From contig JARIDB010000179.1 of assembly GCA_029257045.1 (NCBI GenBank), positions 1 through 64,000 on the forward strand: a DNA stretch of 64,000 bases, given 5' to 3'. Below are positions 34,512 through 42,875 of the stretch, piece after piece. The position numbers and the translations under genes were made by a program. Position 1 is the first letter of the stretch. Every line of letters begins with the position of its first letter. The notes under the pieces were generated by a model. It was not told the origin of the DNA and ran no database searches. It saw only the letters and a list, made by a program, of their open reading frames with translations. The stretch is from Clostridium sp. GTDB lineage: Bacteria; Bacillota; Clostridia; Clostridiales; Clostridiaceae.

Positions 34512-35939
34512 TTAATCTTCTTTTATTCCAATTTTTTTATCAAATATAAAAGTAAGAACAATAGGTACTACAATTGCTACTACCATAGCTATTATAAATT
34601 GAACCCAATATTGTGGTTGAATTGCTAAGAAACCTGGTAATCCGCCTATTCCTATTGAGTTAGCGAGTACTCCTGATAGTATTGATACAACAGAAGCTGC
34701 TGCTGATCCTATTAATGCCGCTATGAAAGGATACTTATATTTTAAGTTAATTCCAAACATTGCTGGTTCTGTTACTCCAAGCCAAGCAGATATTGCTGAT
34801 GAAGATGCAACAGATTTAATTCTTGCATTCTTTTTATATATTATTAACATAGCAAAAGCTGAAGCTCCTTGTGCTATATTACTTAAAGCTATTAACGGCC
34901 AAACCATAGTTCCACCAGCTGCTATAAGTTGTAAATCAACAGCTATAAAAGTATGGTGTAATCCTGTAATTACAAGTGGTGCATAAGTTAATCCAAAAAT
35001 AATTGCTCCAATTAATTTAAATGGTCCTGTTAATAAATAGTTGAATATAATTGCAACATAATCTCCAAGTACTCTAGATACTGGTCCTATTATTATATAA
35101 GATAGTAATAAAGTTACTAGTAAAGCTGTAAATGGTATAATTATCATTTTAATCACATCTGGAATATGCTTACGTAAGAAAGTTTCTATTTTACTTAAAA
35201 CTATTCCTGACAAAATAGCTGGAATTACCTGTGCTTGATATCCAACCTTATCTATTGTAAATAATCCAAAGTTCCAAAATGGTACAGTTCCTGCTTCCGC
35301 AGCAGCTGCATATCCATAAGCATTTAAAAGTTGTGGTGAAACTAATGTAATTCCAAGTACTATACCAAGTATTTCTGAACCACCAAACTTTTTAACTGTT
35401 GACCAAGTTACTGCAACAGGTAGGAAGTGGAATATTGCTTCTCCTAATATCCAAAGGAATCCATGAATTTCTGATAGTACTGGATTTAATTGAGTTAATG
35501 TTTGTGTTCCATCTCCAAATATAGCTAAGTCCCCTATAACATTTCTAAAACCAAGGATTAATCCTCCTGTTATAATTGCTGGTAAAATAGGTATAAATAT
35601 TTCTGATAAACCACTTATTATCCTTTGGATTAAAGACATATTTTGCTGTGCTGCTTTTTTAACTTCTTCTTTTGAAACTCCTTCTACTCCTGCTATCTTT
35701 ATAAAATCTTCATAAAATGCTTGTACATTATTTCCGATTATAACTTGAAATTGACCTGCATTTGTGAATGTTCCTTTTACTGATGGTAATTTTTCAATTT
35801 CTTTAGCTTTTGCTTTTGCTATATCGTCATTCTTAAGAACAAGCCTTAGCCTAGTTACACAATGACTTACACTTGCGATATTATCTTTTCCTCCTATTAA
35901 TTCTAATAGGGTTATTGAATCTGTTCTAAATTCACCCAT
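34512..35939 (-). CDS. treB: PTS trehalose-specific EIIBC component
   Basis: A 475-residue phosphotransferase permease that imports trehalose as trehalose 6-phosphate. The EIIB domain (about 1-90) carries the phosphorylated Cys in SVSHCVTRLRL near residue 27. The EIIC membrane domain has about ten spans and the conserved GLHHTFIAVDLQLI and LGVTEPAMFGINLKYKYPF motifs. No EIIA domain is fused, so it must borrow one, as TreB does in other bacteria. ATG at 35939 follows GGGAGAG; a TTG two codons earlier is too close. First gene of the operon with treC. Confidence 0.93.
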   Translation of the reverse strand: MGEFRTDSITLLELIGGKDNIASVSHCVTRLRLVLKNDDIAKAKAKEIEKLPSVKGTFTNAGQFQVIIGNNVQAFYEDFIKIAGVEGVSKEEVKKAAQQNMSLIQRIISGLSEIFIPILPAIITGGLILGFRNVIGDLAIFGDGTQTLTQLNPVLSEIHGFLWILGEAIFHFLPVAVTWSTVKKFGGSEILGIVLGITLVSPQLLNAYGYAAAAEAGTVPFWNFGLFTIDKVGYQAQVIPAILSGIVLSKIETFLRKHIPDVIKMIIIPFTALLVTLLLSYIIIGPVSRVLGDYVAIIFNYLLTGPFKLIGAIIFGLTYAPLVITGLHHTFIAVDLQLIAAGGTMVWPLIALSNIAQGASAFAMLIIYKKNARIKSVASSSAISAWLGVTEPAMFGINLKYKYPFIAALIGSAAASVVSILSGVLANSIGIGGLPGFLAIQPQYWVQFIIAMVVAIVVPIVLTFIFDKKIGIKED

Positions 35940-35979
35940 AACCAACTCTCCCTTAATTTTTTATTTTGTTTACGATTTC

Positions 35980-36024
35980 ATTTTATCTTGTTTAAACAAG
36001 TTTGTCAACTCTTGTTTAAACAAG
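35980..36024. promoter_or_regulatory. treB promoter and two TreR operators
   Basis: Two identical perfect palindromes, CTTGTTTAAACAAG, lie at 35987-36000 and 36011-36024, centres 24 bases apart. On the minus strand TTGACA (36008-36003) and TAAAAT (35985-35980) form a 17-base-spaced promoter for treB. The first palindrome fills that spacer and the second lies just upstream of the -35 box. Repression by TreR and release by trehalose 6-phosphate is the expected scheme. The treR gene starts 66 bases to the right and could be autoregulated. Confidence 0.88.
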
Positions 36025-36089
36025 TTTTATATATTTATTTTGCTATTATGGTGATATAATATAAATATAATACATAAAGGAGTTTTTTA

Positions 36090-36803
36090 ATGAAAAAAAT
36101 AAGGTACATAGAAATTTATGATTACTTAAAAAACAAAATAATTAATGAAGACTTTAAATCAAGTGAAAAAATTCCTTCTGAGAAGTATTTAACAGAACTT
36201 TTTAATGTTAGTAGAAATACTGTACGAAGAGCAATTAATCAACTTTCATTTGAAGGACTTGTTACAAGCGTTCATGGTAAGGGAGTCTTTGTTTTAGAAA
36301 AACAACAATTCAAGTTTTTAGTAGGAGGTTTACAAAGTTTTAAAGAAGCTTCTTTATATAATGGAATTGAATATACAACTAACTTACATAACTTTGAAGA
36401 AATAATTATCGATGAGAAATTATCAAAAAAGACAGGTTTTGCAATAGGATCTGTGGTTTATTATATTGTTCGTTCTAGATATATAGATGGTGAATATTCT
36501 ATTTTAGATATTAACTACTTTCTAAAAGATATAATAACTAATTTAAATGAAACTATTGCTAAAAATTCAATTTATGAATATATTGAGACCGTTCTTAATT
36601 TAAAAATAGCTGGTGCACAAAAATTAATTGCCATGGAATCTATTAATAAATTAGATAGTAAATACTTAAATCTTAAAAATTATAATCAAGTTGCTATAAT
36701 TAAAAACTTTGTTTATTTAGAAGATGGAGCCTTGTTTGAATATACAGAATCAAGACATAGACCAGATAAGTTCACTTTCTCGACTTATGCAAAAAGATTA
36801 TAA
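36090..36803 (+). CDS. treR: GntR-family trehalose operon repressor
   Basis: A 237-residue regulator. The winged helix (about 5-70) contains IPSEKYLTELFNVSRNTVRRAINQL and GLVTSVHGKGVFV. The C-terminal UTRA ligand domain (about 90-235) is the HutC/FarR type used by TreR to sense trehalose 6-phosphate. ATG at 36090 follows AAGGAG. It is divergent from treB across the operator region. A stem of AAGTGGAA / TTCCACTT follows its stop codon. Confidence 0.9.
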   Translation: MKKIRYIEIYDYLKNKIINEDFKSSEKIPSEKYLTELFNVSRNTVRRAINQLSFEGLVTSVHGKGVFVLEKQQFKFLVGGLQSFKEASLYNGIEYTTNLHNFEEIIIDEKLSKKTGFAIGSVVYYIVRSRYIDGEYSILDINYFLKDIITNLNETIAKNSIYEYIETVLNLKIAGAQKLIAMESINKLDSKYLNLKNYNQVAIIKNFVYLEDGALFEYTESRHRPDKFTFSTYAKRL

Positions 36804-36808
36804 TTTAA

Positions 36809-36847
36809 AAGTGGAAAGTTTATAATTAAAATATAAATCTTCCACTT
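36809..36847. terminator. Hairpin after treR
   Basis: The arms AAGTGGAA and TTCCACTT enclose a 23-base AT loop. It is followed rightward by AACTTTTATACTTTT, only a moderate T run, between converging genes. A tentative terminator for treR. Confidence 0.5.
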
Positions 36848-36882
36848 AACTTTTATACTTTTCTAATTAATTAACTTAAAAA

Positions 36883-37641
36883 TCAACCTTTATTTTTTAA
36901 TATTCTTAATGTTTCATAAATATCTTTTAAATCTGAATCGCTTAAAGTCTCCAAGTTATCTATTTTATATTTTATATGTTCTATTGTTTCACTTTTAAAA
37001 TCTTTACTTATTTTTCTTTTAGTATCTTTATTTACTAAATAAATAGCTATTGTACTTGTAGTTACACTAATAAATCCAATTCCTATTGTCATAAGAACTA
37101 TAGAAAATAATCTTCCTAAAGTAGTTTTTATTAAAATATCCCCATATCCAACAGTAGTAAAAGTTACAAAGCTCCACCATATAGCATCTCCAAATGACAT
37201 TTTTTCTATTAAGGATATTATTGTAGCTCCTAGAACTATTACTATAGTTGTAAGTATCATTACATAATTAAACTTATTTATTATTACAAGTTCCTTTATT
37301 CTATTTTTAAATTTAATAAGTAAGATTATTAACATTGAAATTTCTATTAATAAATATATACCTTCTGATATATTTGTATAAAATTTCATTTTATATAAAA
37401 ATACTAAAGGTATTAATGTAAATAACTCCATTATCTTTTGTAATGCATTAATTTTTATAAAATACCTTTTCCATACTAATATATAATCTACATTAAAAAT
37501 TATAGATATTATTAGATTTATATATGTAAAAGATTCTATCACTACCTTAGGCATGTCATAAACTAATAAAACTAATATAATAATTGAATTCATTAAAGCT
37601 AACATTCCTATAAAAACATTATAAACATTCTTGCTCTTCAT
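36883..37641 (-). CDS. Voltage-gated-type potassium channel
   Basis: A 252-residue membrane protein with six hydrophobic segments, the last two flanking a pore helix. The selectivity filter TFTTVGYGD (near residue 165) is the K+ channel signature. The fourth segment area is weak in regular Arg spacing, so voltage sensing is uncertain. The C-terminal 40 residues are charged and probably form a coiled cytoplasmic tail. ATG at 37641 follows GGAGGGG. It is monocistronic. Confidence 0.88.
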   Translation of the reverse strand: MKSKNVYNVFIGMLALMNSIIILVLLVYDMPKVVIESFTYINLIISIIFNVDYILVWKRYFIKINALQKIMELFTLIPLVFLYKMKFYTNISEGIYLLIEISMLIILLIKFKNRIKELVIINKFNYVMILTTIVIVLGATIISLIEKMSFGDAIWWSFVTFTTVGYGDILIKTTLGRLFSIVLMTIGIGFISVTTSTIAIYLVNKDTKRKISKDFKSETIEHIKYKIDNLETLSDSDLKDIYETLRILKNKG

Positions 37642-37760
37642 AACCCCTCCACATTTCTACTTACTATATGTATACATATTATTTGAATTTATCTTTTATA
37701 ATAGTTTTAATAAAAAAGATGGATATATATAAGTTTTCATATTCCTTTATGACTCAATAA

Positions 37761-37803
37761 AAATAAAGAGGCCGTATAATCTAATTATCACACCTCTTTA
37801 TTT
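37761..37803 (-). terminator. Terminator downstream of galM
   Basis: The stem AAATAAAGAGG / CCTCTTTATTT, with further pairing inside (ATAAT / ATTAT), is followed leftward by a T-rich tract about 25 bases past the galM stop codon. Confidence 0.8.
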
Positions 37804-37827
37804 GCTCTTTTGATAGAATCACTAATT

Positions 37828-38871
37828 TTAAAGTATTGAAAACTTATATATAGTTTCCTTTTTGTATTCTTCATCTTTTTTTAGTATAGAGTACTTTATA
37901 AAGGTATTATCCTCACCTATTGGAGGACTTTGACTTTCTATCGCCACTGCCCCTCTCATTAATGGTAGTTTTCCACCTTCAAGCTTTTTATCTTCAGGAT
38001 AATTTAATGTATATAAAACTACAGAGTTTTGATCTGTGTACATCTCCATTAATCTTCCTGATCCTTTATGATATAATTTAAGTTTAGGGTCATATCCTGA
38101 GTTTAATACCCATGGATGATCATAACCATTTCCTATTTTCATTTGTGATTCTTCTTTATTTATATCTCTACCTATTAACTTGGGAATTTTAAAGTCAAAG
38201 GCTGTTTCTTCAACATTTATAATATTCCCACTTGGAACTTGATTTTCATTTATTTCAAATATAAATTCACTATCTATATATAAAGAATGTTTTAAAATAT
38301 CTTCTTCTCTATTTCCGCTTAAATTAAAGTAACTATGATTTGTTAAATTAACTAAAGTATCTTTATCTGAAGTTCCATAATAATTTATTTTAACTTCATT
38401 ATTTTCTGTAACTGTATATCTAACTTTTACTTCTAAGTTACCAGGATAGCCCTCTTCTTTATCTTTACTTAAATAATAAAATTCCACATATGCCTGATCT
38501 TTTTCCTCGAAAATTTTATAATTAAATATTTTCTTATTAAATCCTTCTTTTCCTCCATGACCTTGGTTTATACCATAGTTTTTATAAAAATTTAATTCTT
38601 CTCCATTAAGATTTACTTTTCCATTAGCAATTCTTCCTGATGTTCTTCCTATAAAGCCTCCATAATAAGGGCTATTTTCTTTATAATCTTCCATATTTTC
38701 ATATTTTAAAACTACATTCTCAATCTTTTCGTTTTTATCTGGAACTAGTATATCTGTTATTATTCCACCAAAGTTTAATACTTTTAATTCAAATCCCTTT
38801 GAATTTTTAATATTAATACTAATAATATCTCTTTCATTAACCTTTGAAATTACTTCTTCTAATATAATCAT
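37828..38871 (-). CDS. galM: Aldose 1-epimerase (galactose mutarotase)
   Basis: A 347-residue enzyme that interconverts alpha and beta anomers of hexoses. It has the family's FGGIITDILVPD start, YYGGFIGRTSGRIANG, the substrate His motif NQGHGG, the catalytic His in VNLTNHSYFNL, and the late catalytic Glu in AVAIESQSPP. ATG at 38871 follows AAGGTG. No other galactose genes adjoin it, so it may serve glucose or galactose released elsewhere, including by the nearby trehalose pathway. Confidence 0.9.
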   Translation of the reverse strand: MIILEEVISKVNERDIISINIKNSKGFELKVLNFGGIITDILVPDKNEKIENVVLKYENMEDYKENSPYYGGFIGRTSGRIANGKVNLNGEELNFYKNYGINQGHGGKEGFNKKIFNYKIFEEKDQAYVEFYYLSKDKEEGYPGNLEVKVRYTVTENNEVKINYYGTSDKDTLVNLTNHSYFNLSGNREEDILKHSLYIDSEFIFEINENQVPSGNIINVEETAFDFKIPKLIGRDINKEESQMKIGNGYDHPWVLNSGYDPKLKLYHKGSGRLMEMYTDQNSVVLYTLNYPEDKKLEGGKLPLMRGAVAIESQSPPIGEDNTFIKYSILKKDEEYKKETIYKFSIL

Positions 38872-39046
38872 ATTTCTTCACCTTATCTCTTTATTTTTCT
38901 ATATAATACTATTATATTAAAAAATAATAATAATTCAAAATAATTATTATTTTTTTACTATTTATTAAAAAACTCCTATTAATTGCCTTTAATAAATGAT
39001 AAAATTAATATGTAAAGGTATAACCATTGTAATTGAGGTGTTTTTT

Positions 39047-39448
39047 ATGAAATCGTGGTCAGAACATTATGCTACTACAATTGAAATATTAGATGAGCAG
39101 CATAAAGAATTATTTTCTATCTTAGATAACTGCTATGAATTGCTTTTAAATAACAAAGAAGAGGACAAGTACGATAAAATAATTCATATTTTAGAAAATC
39201 TAAGGGATTATACAATTTATCATTTTAATACTGAAGAAGAATTTTTAAAGGAAAATAATTATTCAAAGTTTTTATCTCATAAATTTGCTCACGATACCTT
39301 TATTGAGCAAATTAAAAGTTATGATATCTATTCTATAGATAAAGATCAAAAAGGATCTGTAAATGAAATATTAGATATAGTTGCTTCATGGATAAAAAAT
39401 CATATACTAGACATAGATAAAAACATTCCTAATTTAATTAGAAAATAA
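39047..39448 (+). CDS. Bacteriohemerythrin
   Basis: A 133-residue four-helix di-iron protein that binds oxygen. Iron ligands follow the family order: DEQHKELFSILD (His and Glu, near residue 21), YHFNTEEEFL (His and Glu near 56-60), SHKFAHDTF (two His near 72-76), and NHILDIDKN (His and Asp near 118-123). ATG at 39047 is chosen over 38996 because TTGAGGTG is 6 bases upstream and the protein then begins MKSWSEHY as in homologues. In an anaerobe it could scavenge or sense O2. Confidence 0.92.
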   Translation: MKSWSEHYATTIEILDEQHKELFSILDNCYELLLNNKEEDKYDKIIHILENLRDYTIYHFNTEEEFLKENNYSKFLSHKFAHDTFIEQIKSYDIYSIDKDQKGSVNEILDIVASWIKNHILDIDKNIPNLIRK

Positions 39449-39487
39449 GAAAAACAATACTAAATCTTAGTATTGTTTTTCTTATTT
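39445..39487. terminator. Bidirectional terminator, hemerythrin / namA
   Basis: A perfect 20-bp stem with core AAGAAAAACAATACTAA and a 3-base loop, covering the hemerythrin stop codon, with T runs on both strands. Confidence 0.88.
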
Positions 39488-39493
39488 AACTTA

Positions 39494-40540
39494 TTATCTT
39501 TTTTTCATATCCTTTGGAAAAGCATATTGATATTGTATTGGGACTTCTGTGATTTTATTTAATTTTACTCCAGCTTCTAAAGCCCAATAAGGATTTATGA
39601 ACATTCCTCTTCCAATAGCTACTAAATCCGCATCTTCATTACCAATGATTGCATTCGCAATTTCAGGGGCCTCTAATCGTCCTACTGCTATTACATCTGT
39701 ATCTAATGCATATTTAATTTTTCTAGCAAAATTCACTTGATAAGCTGCATGAGTTCCTGGCCCTTCTTCCGTCGCTAAAACTTCACCTTCTCCGCCTGAA
39801 CTTATATGAAATATATCAGCCCCTGCCTTTTGATAAGCTCTTGAAACTTCTATTCCATAATTTATGTCGTATCCACCTTTAACATACTCCTTACCTGAAA
39901 CTCGCATTATAAGTGGCATATCCTTTGGCATCTCTTCCTTTGCTGCCTTTATAACCTCACATCCAAATTTAGTTAAATCCTTTCCATATTCATCGTTTCT
40001 TCTATTAGTAAGAGGTGAATGAAATTGATGAATTATATATCCATGAGCTCCATGAATTTCAATGGCATCAAATCCAGCCTTGACTGCTCTTCTAGTAGCC
40101 AATTTAAACTTTTCTACCAATTGCTTTACTTCTTCTGTTGTAAGCTCTCTTGGAACTTTATATTTTTCGTTAAAAGCTATAGCTGATGGTGCTAAAGGCA
40201 CTTTTGCATCTTCTGCCTTTCTTCCTGCATGACCTATTTGTATCGCCATCTTTGTGCCATATTCATGACATTCATCTACTATCGTCTTTAATGGCTCTAT
40301 TTGATCATCACTCCATAACCCTAGATCATAATCACTTATCCTTCCATCGGGTTCTACATCTGCCATTTCAACTATTATTAGGCCAGTTCCTCCTATAGCT
40401 CTACTTAGATAATGAGTATAATGCCATTTAGTTGCTATTCCATCTTTATTTTTAACAGAATATTGACACATAGGTGGCATAACTATTCTATTTTTAAGTT
40501 CTAACCCTTTTATCTTATAAGGTGTAAATAAATCTATCAT
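39494..40540 (-). CDS. namA: NADPH dehydrogenase, old yellow enzyme family
   Basis: A 348-residue FMN oxidoreductase like YqjM/NamA that reduces activated alkenes and nitro compounds. PPMCQYS carries the redox-tuning Cys near residue 25. Active-site His residues lie in IEIHGAHGYIIHQFHSPLTNRR. The C-terminal FMN phosphate site reads AVGRLEAPEIANAI and LVAIGRGMFINP, and the final YQYAFP contains the Arg/Tyr finger region. ATG at 40540 follows GGAGGA. It is monocistronic. Confidence 0.9.
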   Translation of the reverse strand: MIDLFTPYKIKGLELKNRIVMPPMCQYSVKNKDGIATKWHYTHYLSRAIGGTGLIIVEMADVEPDGRISDYDLGLWSDDQIEPLKTIVDECHEYGTKMAIQIGHAGRKAEDAKVPLAPSAIAFNEKYKVPRELTTEEVKQLVEKFKLATRRAVKAGFDAIEIHGAHGYIIHQFHSPLTNRRNDEYGKDLTKFGCEVIKAAKEEMPKDMPLIMRVSGKEYVKGGYDINYGIEVSRAYQKAGADIFHISSGGEGEVLATEEGPGTHAAYQVNFARKIKYALDTDVIAVGRLEAPEIANAIIGNEDADLVAIGRGMFINPYWALEAGVKLNKITEVPIQYQYAFPKDMKKR

Positions 40541-40616
40541 TATGTAATCCTCCTTTATATTTTTATCTTTACCTCATTATAAGAAATTAAATCTGCAATA
40601 ACAAGTTTTCAACAAA

Positions 40617-40652
40617 AAAAATAGAACTCCAAGTAAAAGAGTTCTATTTTTA
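40617..40652 (-). terminator. Terminator downstream of the 93-residue membrane protein gene
   Basis: The stem AAAAATAGAACTC / GAGTTCTATTTTT with a 9-base loop runs leftward into a string of eight T residues. Confidence 0.85.
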
Positions 40653-40667
40653 CTAATTAAATAACGT

Positions 40668-40949
40668 TTATTCTTTTATGTTACTTACCTTAACTAGTAA
40701 ATCATGAGTAAAGTTGGATCCTCTACTTATTATTATTCCTGTCAAAATTGATCCCATATAAGGAATCGTAGTTTCTAATCCTAATAAGGATAGTAAATCT
40801 AATTTTGTTCCTAATGTAATTAATAAAGATACAACTAGGGCTCCAATTTTATCAATAGATACTTTTCCATTATCCCAGGCCATCTTTAAAGTTTCCCATA
40901 TGCTTTCCGCAAGAATTGAAACAACTATCATAAGAAAGAAATTTTGCAT
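40668..40949 (-). CDS. Hypothetical small membrane protein
   Basis: 93 residues that I cannot place in a named family. There are three hydrophobic segments (about 1-17, 34-52 and 58-75). An amphipathic stretch, ESIWETLKMAWDNGKVSIDKIGA, lies between the first two. Size and layout recall holin-like proteins, but no phage genes are near. ATG at 40949 follows AAAGGGG, and a strong terminator follows the stop codon, so it is probably a genuine independent gene. Confidence 0.65.
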   Translation of the reverse strand: MQNFFLMIVVSILAESIWETLKMAWDNGKVSIDKIGALVVSLLITLGTKLDLLSLLGLETTIPYMGSILTGIIISRGSNFTHDLLVKVSNIKE

Positions 40950-41039
40950 TATATTCCCCTTTTAATATTGCTATATAATAATCTATTCAACTTTCATATA
41001 AATATTTATCTTTGCAATTAAATATTTTATTTTTATCTA

Positions 41040-41140
41040 TTGACAAAAAGATTGTCTTTAAACTATTATCATTTTAGTAGTTAATTATTTTGCCAGGTAG
41101 ATTTTAATACATACTGCTTTTCTACCTGGCATTTTTATGT
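41040..41140 (+). ncRNA. Candidate small RNA with own promoter and terminator
   Basis: TTGACA (41040-41045) and TATTAT (41064-41069), 18 bases apart, would start transcription near 41076. An 11-bp stem, TGCCAGGTAGA / TCTACCTGGCA, follows at 41091-41135 with an 18-23 base loop, then five T residues. No ORF fits between. The product would be a roughly 65-base RNA made almost entirely of one hairpin. An alternative is a structure in the leader of the leftward small membrane protein gene, since the stem also exists on that strand, but the T run favours the plus strand. Confidence 0.4.
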
Positions 41141-41289
41141 ATTAATATATATCTTTAAGTTAATAAAACATATCATTATATTAAATATTTAATGTAATTA
41201 TTGCTTTTTAAATAAATTTCTAAAATACTTACTTTACTTAAATGTAAAATCCTTATTAGAATATATATAGCTAATTTAATGCAAAAAAT

Positions 41290-41325
41290 AATAAAGAGGT
41301 TATCAAAATTGATAACCTCTTTATT
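41290..41325 (-). terminator. Terminator of rnpB
   Basis: A perfect stem, AATAAAGAGGTTATCA with its complement, lies about 35 bases beyond the mature rnpB 3' end. It runs leftward into a T-rich tract. Confidence 0.85.
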
Positions 41326-41360
41326 AAAACCCTTTTTTAAATTATAGGATTTATAAATAT

Positions 41361-41711
41361 GTGAGACAAGCCGTAAGCGGAGTCCTGTATTAAGCAATCA
41401 TCTATCTAGGCTTATTGTTACCAATAAGCTCAAGCGGTACACCCGGAAACGGAGCGGGCAACTCCAAAATGTTTCCCTATTCGACCTTGCTCCAAGTGGG
41501 GTTTACATAGCCATCATGTCACCATGATGCTGGTGAGCTCTTACCTCGCCTTTCCACCCTTACCTAAGTGACATTTGTCAATTAGGCGGTATATCTCTGT
41601 TGCACTATCCTTCAAGTCACCCTGACTGGACGTTATCCAGCACCCTGCCCTATGGAGCTCCGACTTTCCTCTCCTAGATCTAGTCTAGCAGCGATTGCAT
41701 GTCTTGCTCGC
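41361..41711 (-). ncRNA. rnpB: RNase P RNA (class B)
   Basis: The catalytic RNA of ribonuclease P, which matures tRNA 5' ends. Near the 5' end GAGGAAAGTC followed by GGAGCTCC is the P4 region, and ACAGAGATATACCGCC is the conserved core segment. The P1 ends pair (GCGAGCAAG near the start with CTTGTCTCAC at the end). The ends given are inferred from P1 and the promoter, and may be off by several bases. Length of about 350 bases is normal for Firmicutes. Confidence 0.93.
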
Positions 41712-41718
41712 AAAACCT

Positions 41719-41747
41719 ATAATACCACAATTAATTTAATTTTACAA
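41719..41747 (-). promoter_or_regulatory. Promoter of rnpB
   Basis: Minus strand: TTGTAA (41747-41742) and TATTAT (41724-41719) with a 17-base spacer, placing the start at about 41711, the first base of the P1 helix. It sits just past the stop codon of the upstream small ORF. Confidence 0.65.
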
Positions 41748-41753
41748 ATAATT

Positions 41754-42002
41754 TTATACAAATTGTAATATTATTAATAGCATAACTAAAATAACCCAAG
41801 AATAAAATCCAATTCCTGAGAATAAAAGCGTTACACCCATAAGAATAAAAATACAGGTTCTTGCTGCCGAATTTCTACAATTCACAAAAAAGGTTGCACC
41901 TTTACCTATATTTCTAGTAAATCCTTTTGTCAATTCCTCAAATGAGTTTTGAAAAACTTTTGTCCAAGAACTTTTTTTCTTTTTATAATAATTATTACTC
42001 AT
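41754..42002 (-). CDS. Hypothetical small membrane protein
   Basis: 82 residues, not recognised. A basic, Tyr- and Lys-rich N-terminus (MSNNYYKKKKSSWTKVF) precedes an amphipathic middle and two hydrophobic helices at the C-terminus (about 49-80). One Cys pair (NCRNSAARTC) flanks the start of the first helix. ATG at 42002 follows GGAGATG. It stands between nif3-like and rnpB genes on the same strand, and no function can be proposed. Confidence 0.65.
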   Translation of the reverse strand: MSNNYYKKKKSSWTKVFQNSFEELTKGFTRNIGKGATFFVNCRNSAARTCIFILMGVTLLFSGIGFYSWVILVMLLIILQFV

Positions 42003-42069
42003 ATTTCATCTCCAAAATAAGTGCTATTACTATTTATACTATCTTATTAAATAAAATATGTGTTTTATA

Positions 42070-42861
42070 TTATAGGAATATATATGGATCTTCACTTTTA
42101 TTTGAAGCTATTAAATCTATACCTTCGAAATTTTCTTTTAATCTATTCATTACCATTTGAAAAACTATCCACTCAGAGTAAAAGTGGCCTGTATCTATTA
42201 TAGATACTCCCATTTCTTTATAATCTGAAGCATAATGATAGGTAGTATCTCCAGTTATTATGCAATCCGCACCTTTTTCACATGCAATACTAATGAAATC
42301 TGATCCACTTCCATTAATAATAGCAATTTTTTTAACCTTATTATTTCCTTTAACCAATTTAACAAAAGGTATATTTAACTTTTCTTTAACTATAGTAACT
42401 AAATCTTCTAAAAGCAAATCTTCTTTTAATTCCACTATTCTTCCAAGACCTTCATTATCATTTCTTGAATTTTTATTTTTTTCTAATAATATCCCATCTT
42501 TAAAACCTAAAATATTAACTATAGTTTCATTTAAACCTTTTTCTGCTGAATCTAAATTTGTATGACTTGAATATAATCCTATATCATTTTTTATTAATTC
42601 TATTATTTTTCTTCCTGTTAGTGTTTCCATTGTTATACTACTTGGCTTTCTAAACAAAAGAGGATGATGGGTTATAATTAAATCTACATCCTTTTCTTTC
42701 GCTTCTTCTATCACATCTAAAGTACAATCTAAAGCTAAAAGAATCTTTTTAACATTTTTTTCTTTATCCCCAACCATAAATCCAACATTATCAAAATCTT
42801 CTTTTAAATTCTTTGGTGCAAAATCTTCCATAACCTTAATAATATCTTTTATCTTTTTCAT
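42070..42861 (-). CDS. Nif3-like dinuclear metal centre protein
   Basis: A 263-residue member of the Nif3/YqfO family, which forms hexameric toroids with two metal ions per subunit. In Bacteria it may act as a GTP cyclohydrolase-type or chaperone-like protein, but the role is unsettled. Motifs: DNVGFMVGD, DLIITHHPLLFR (metal His pair near residue 62), SSHTNLDSA, and C-terminal GADCIITGDTTYH and DTGHFYSE. ATG at 42861 is preferred over GTG at 42873, which lies in the ribosome binding site. It begins 14 bases after trmK. Confidence 0.85.
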   Translation of the reverse strand: MKKIKDIIKVMEDFAPKNLKEDFDNVGFMVGDKEKNVKKILLALDCTLDVIEEAKEKDVDLIITHHPLLFRKPSSITMETLTGRKIIELIKNDIGLYSSHTNLDSAEKGLNETIVNILGFKDGILLEKNKNSRNDNEGLGRIVELKEDLLLEDLVTIVKEKLNIPFVKLVKGNNKVKKIAIINGSGSDFISIACEKGADCIITGDTTYHYASDYKEMGVSIIDTGHFYSEWIVFQMVMNRLKENFEGIDLIASNKSEDPYIFL

Positions 42862-42875
42862 ATATAATTTCACCC

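Noticed and set aside
40668..40949. Small membrane protein considered as a phage holin
   Set aside because: No endolysin or other phage gene nearby; similarity is only in size and hydrophobicity.
41176..41397. A 73-codon ORF on the minus strand over the rnpB 3' end
   Set aside because: It begins inside the RNase P RNA, runs through its terminator, has no ribosome binding site and low-complexity composition.
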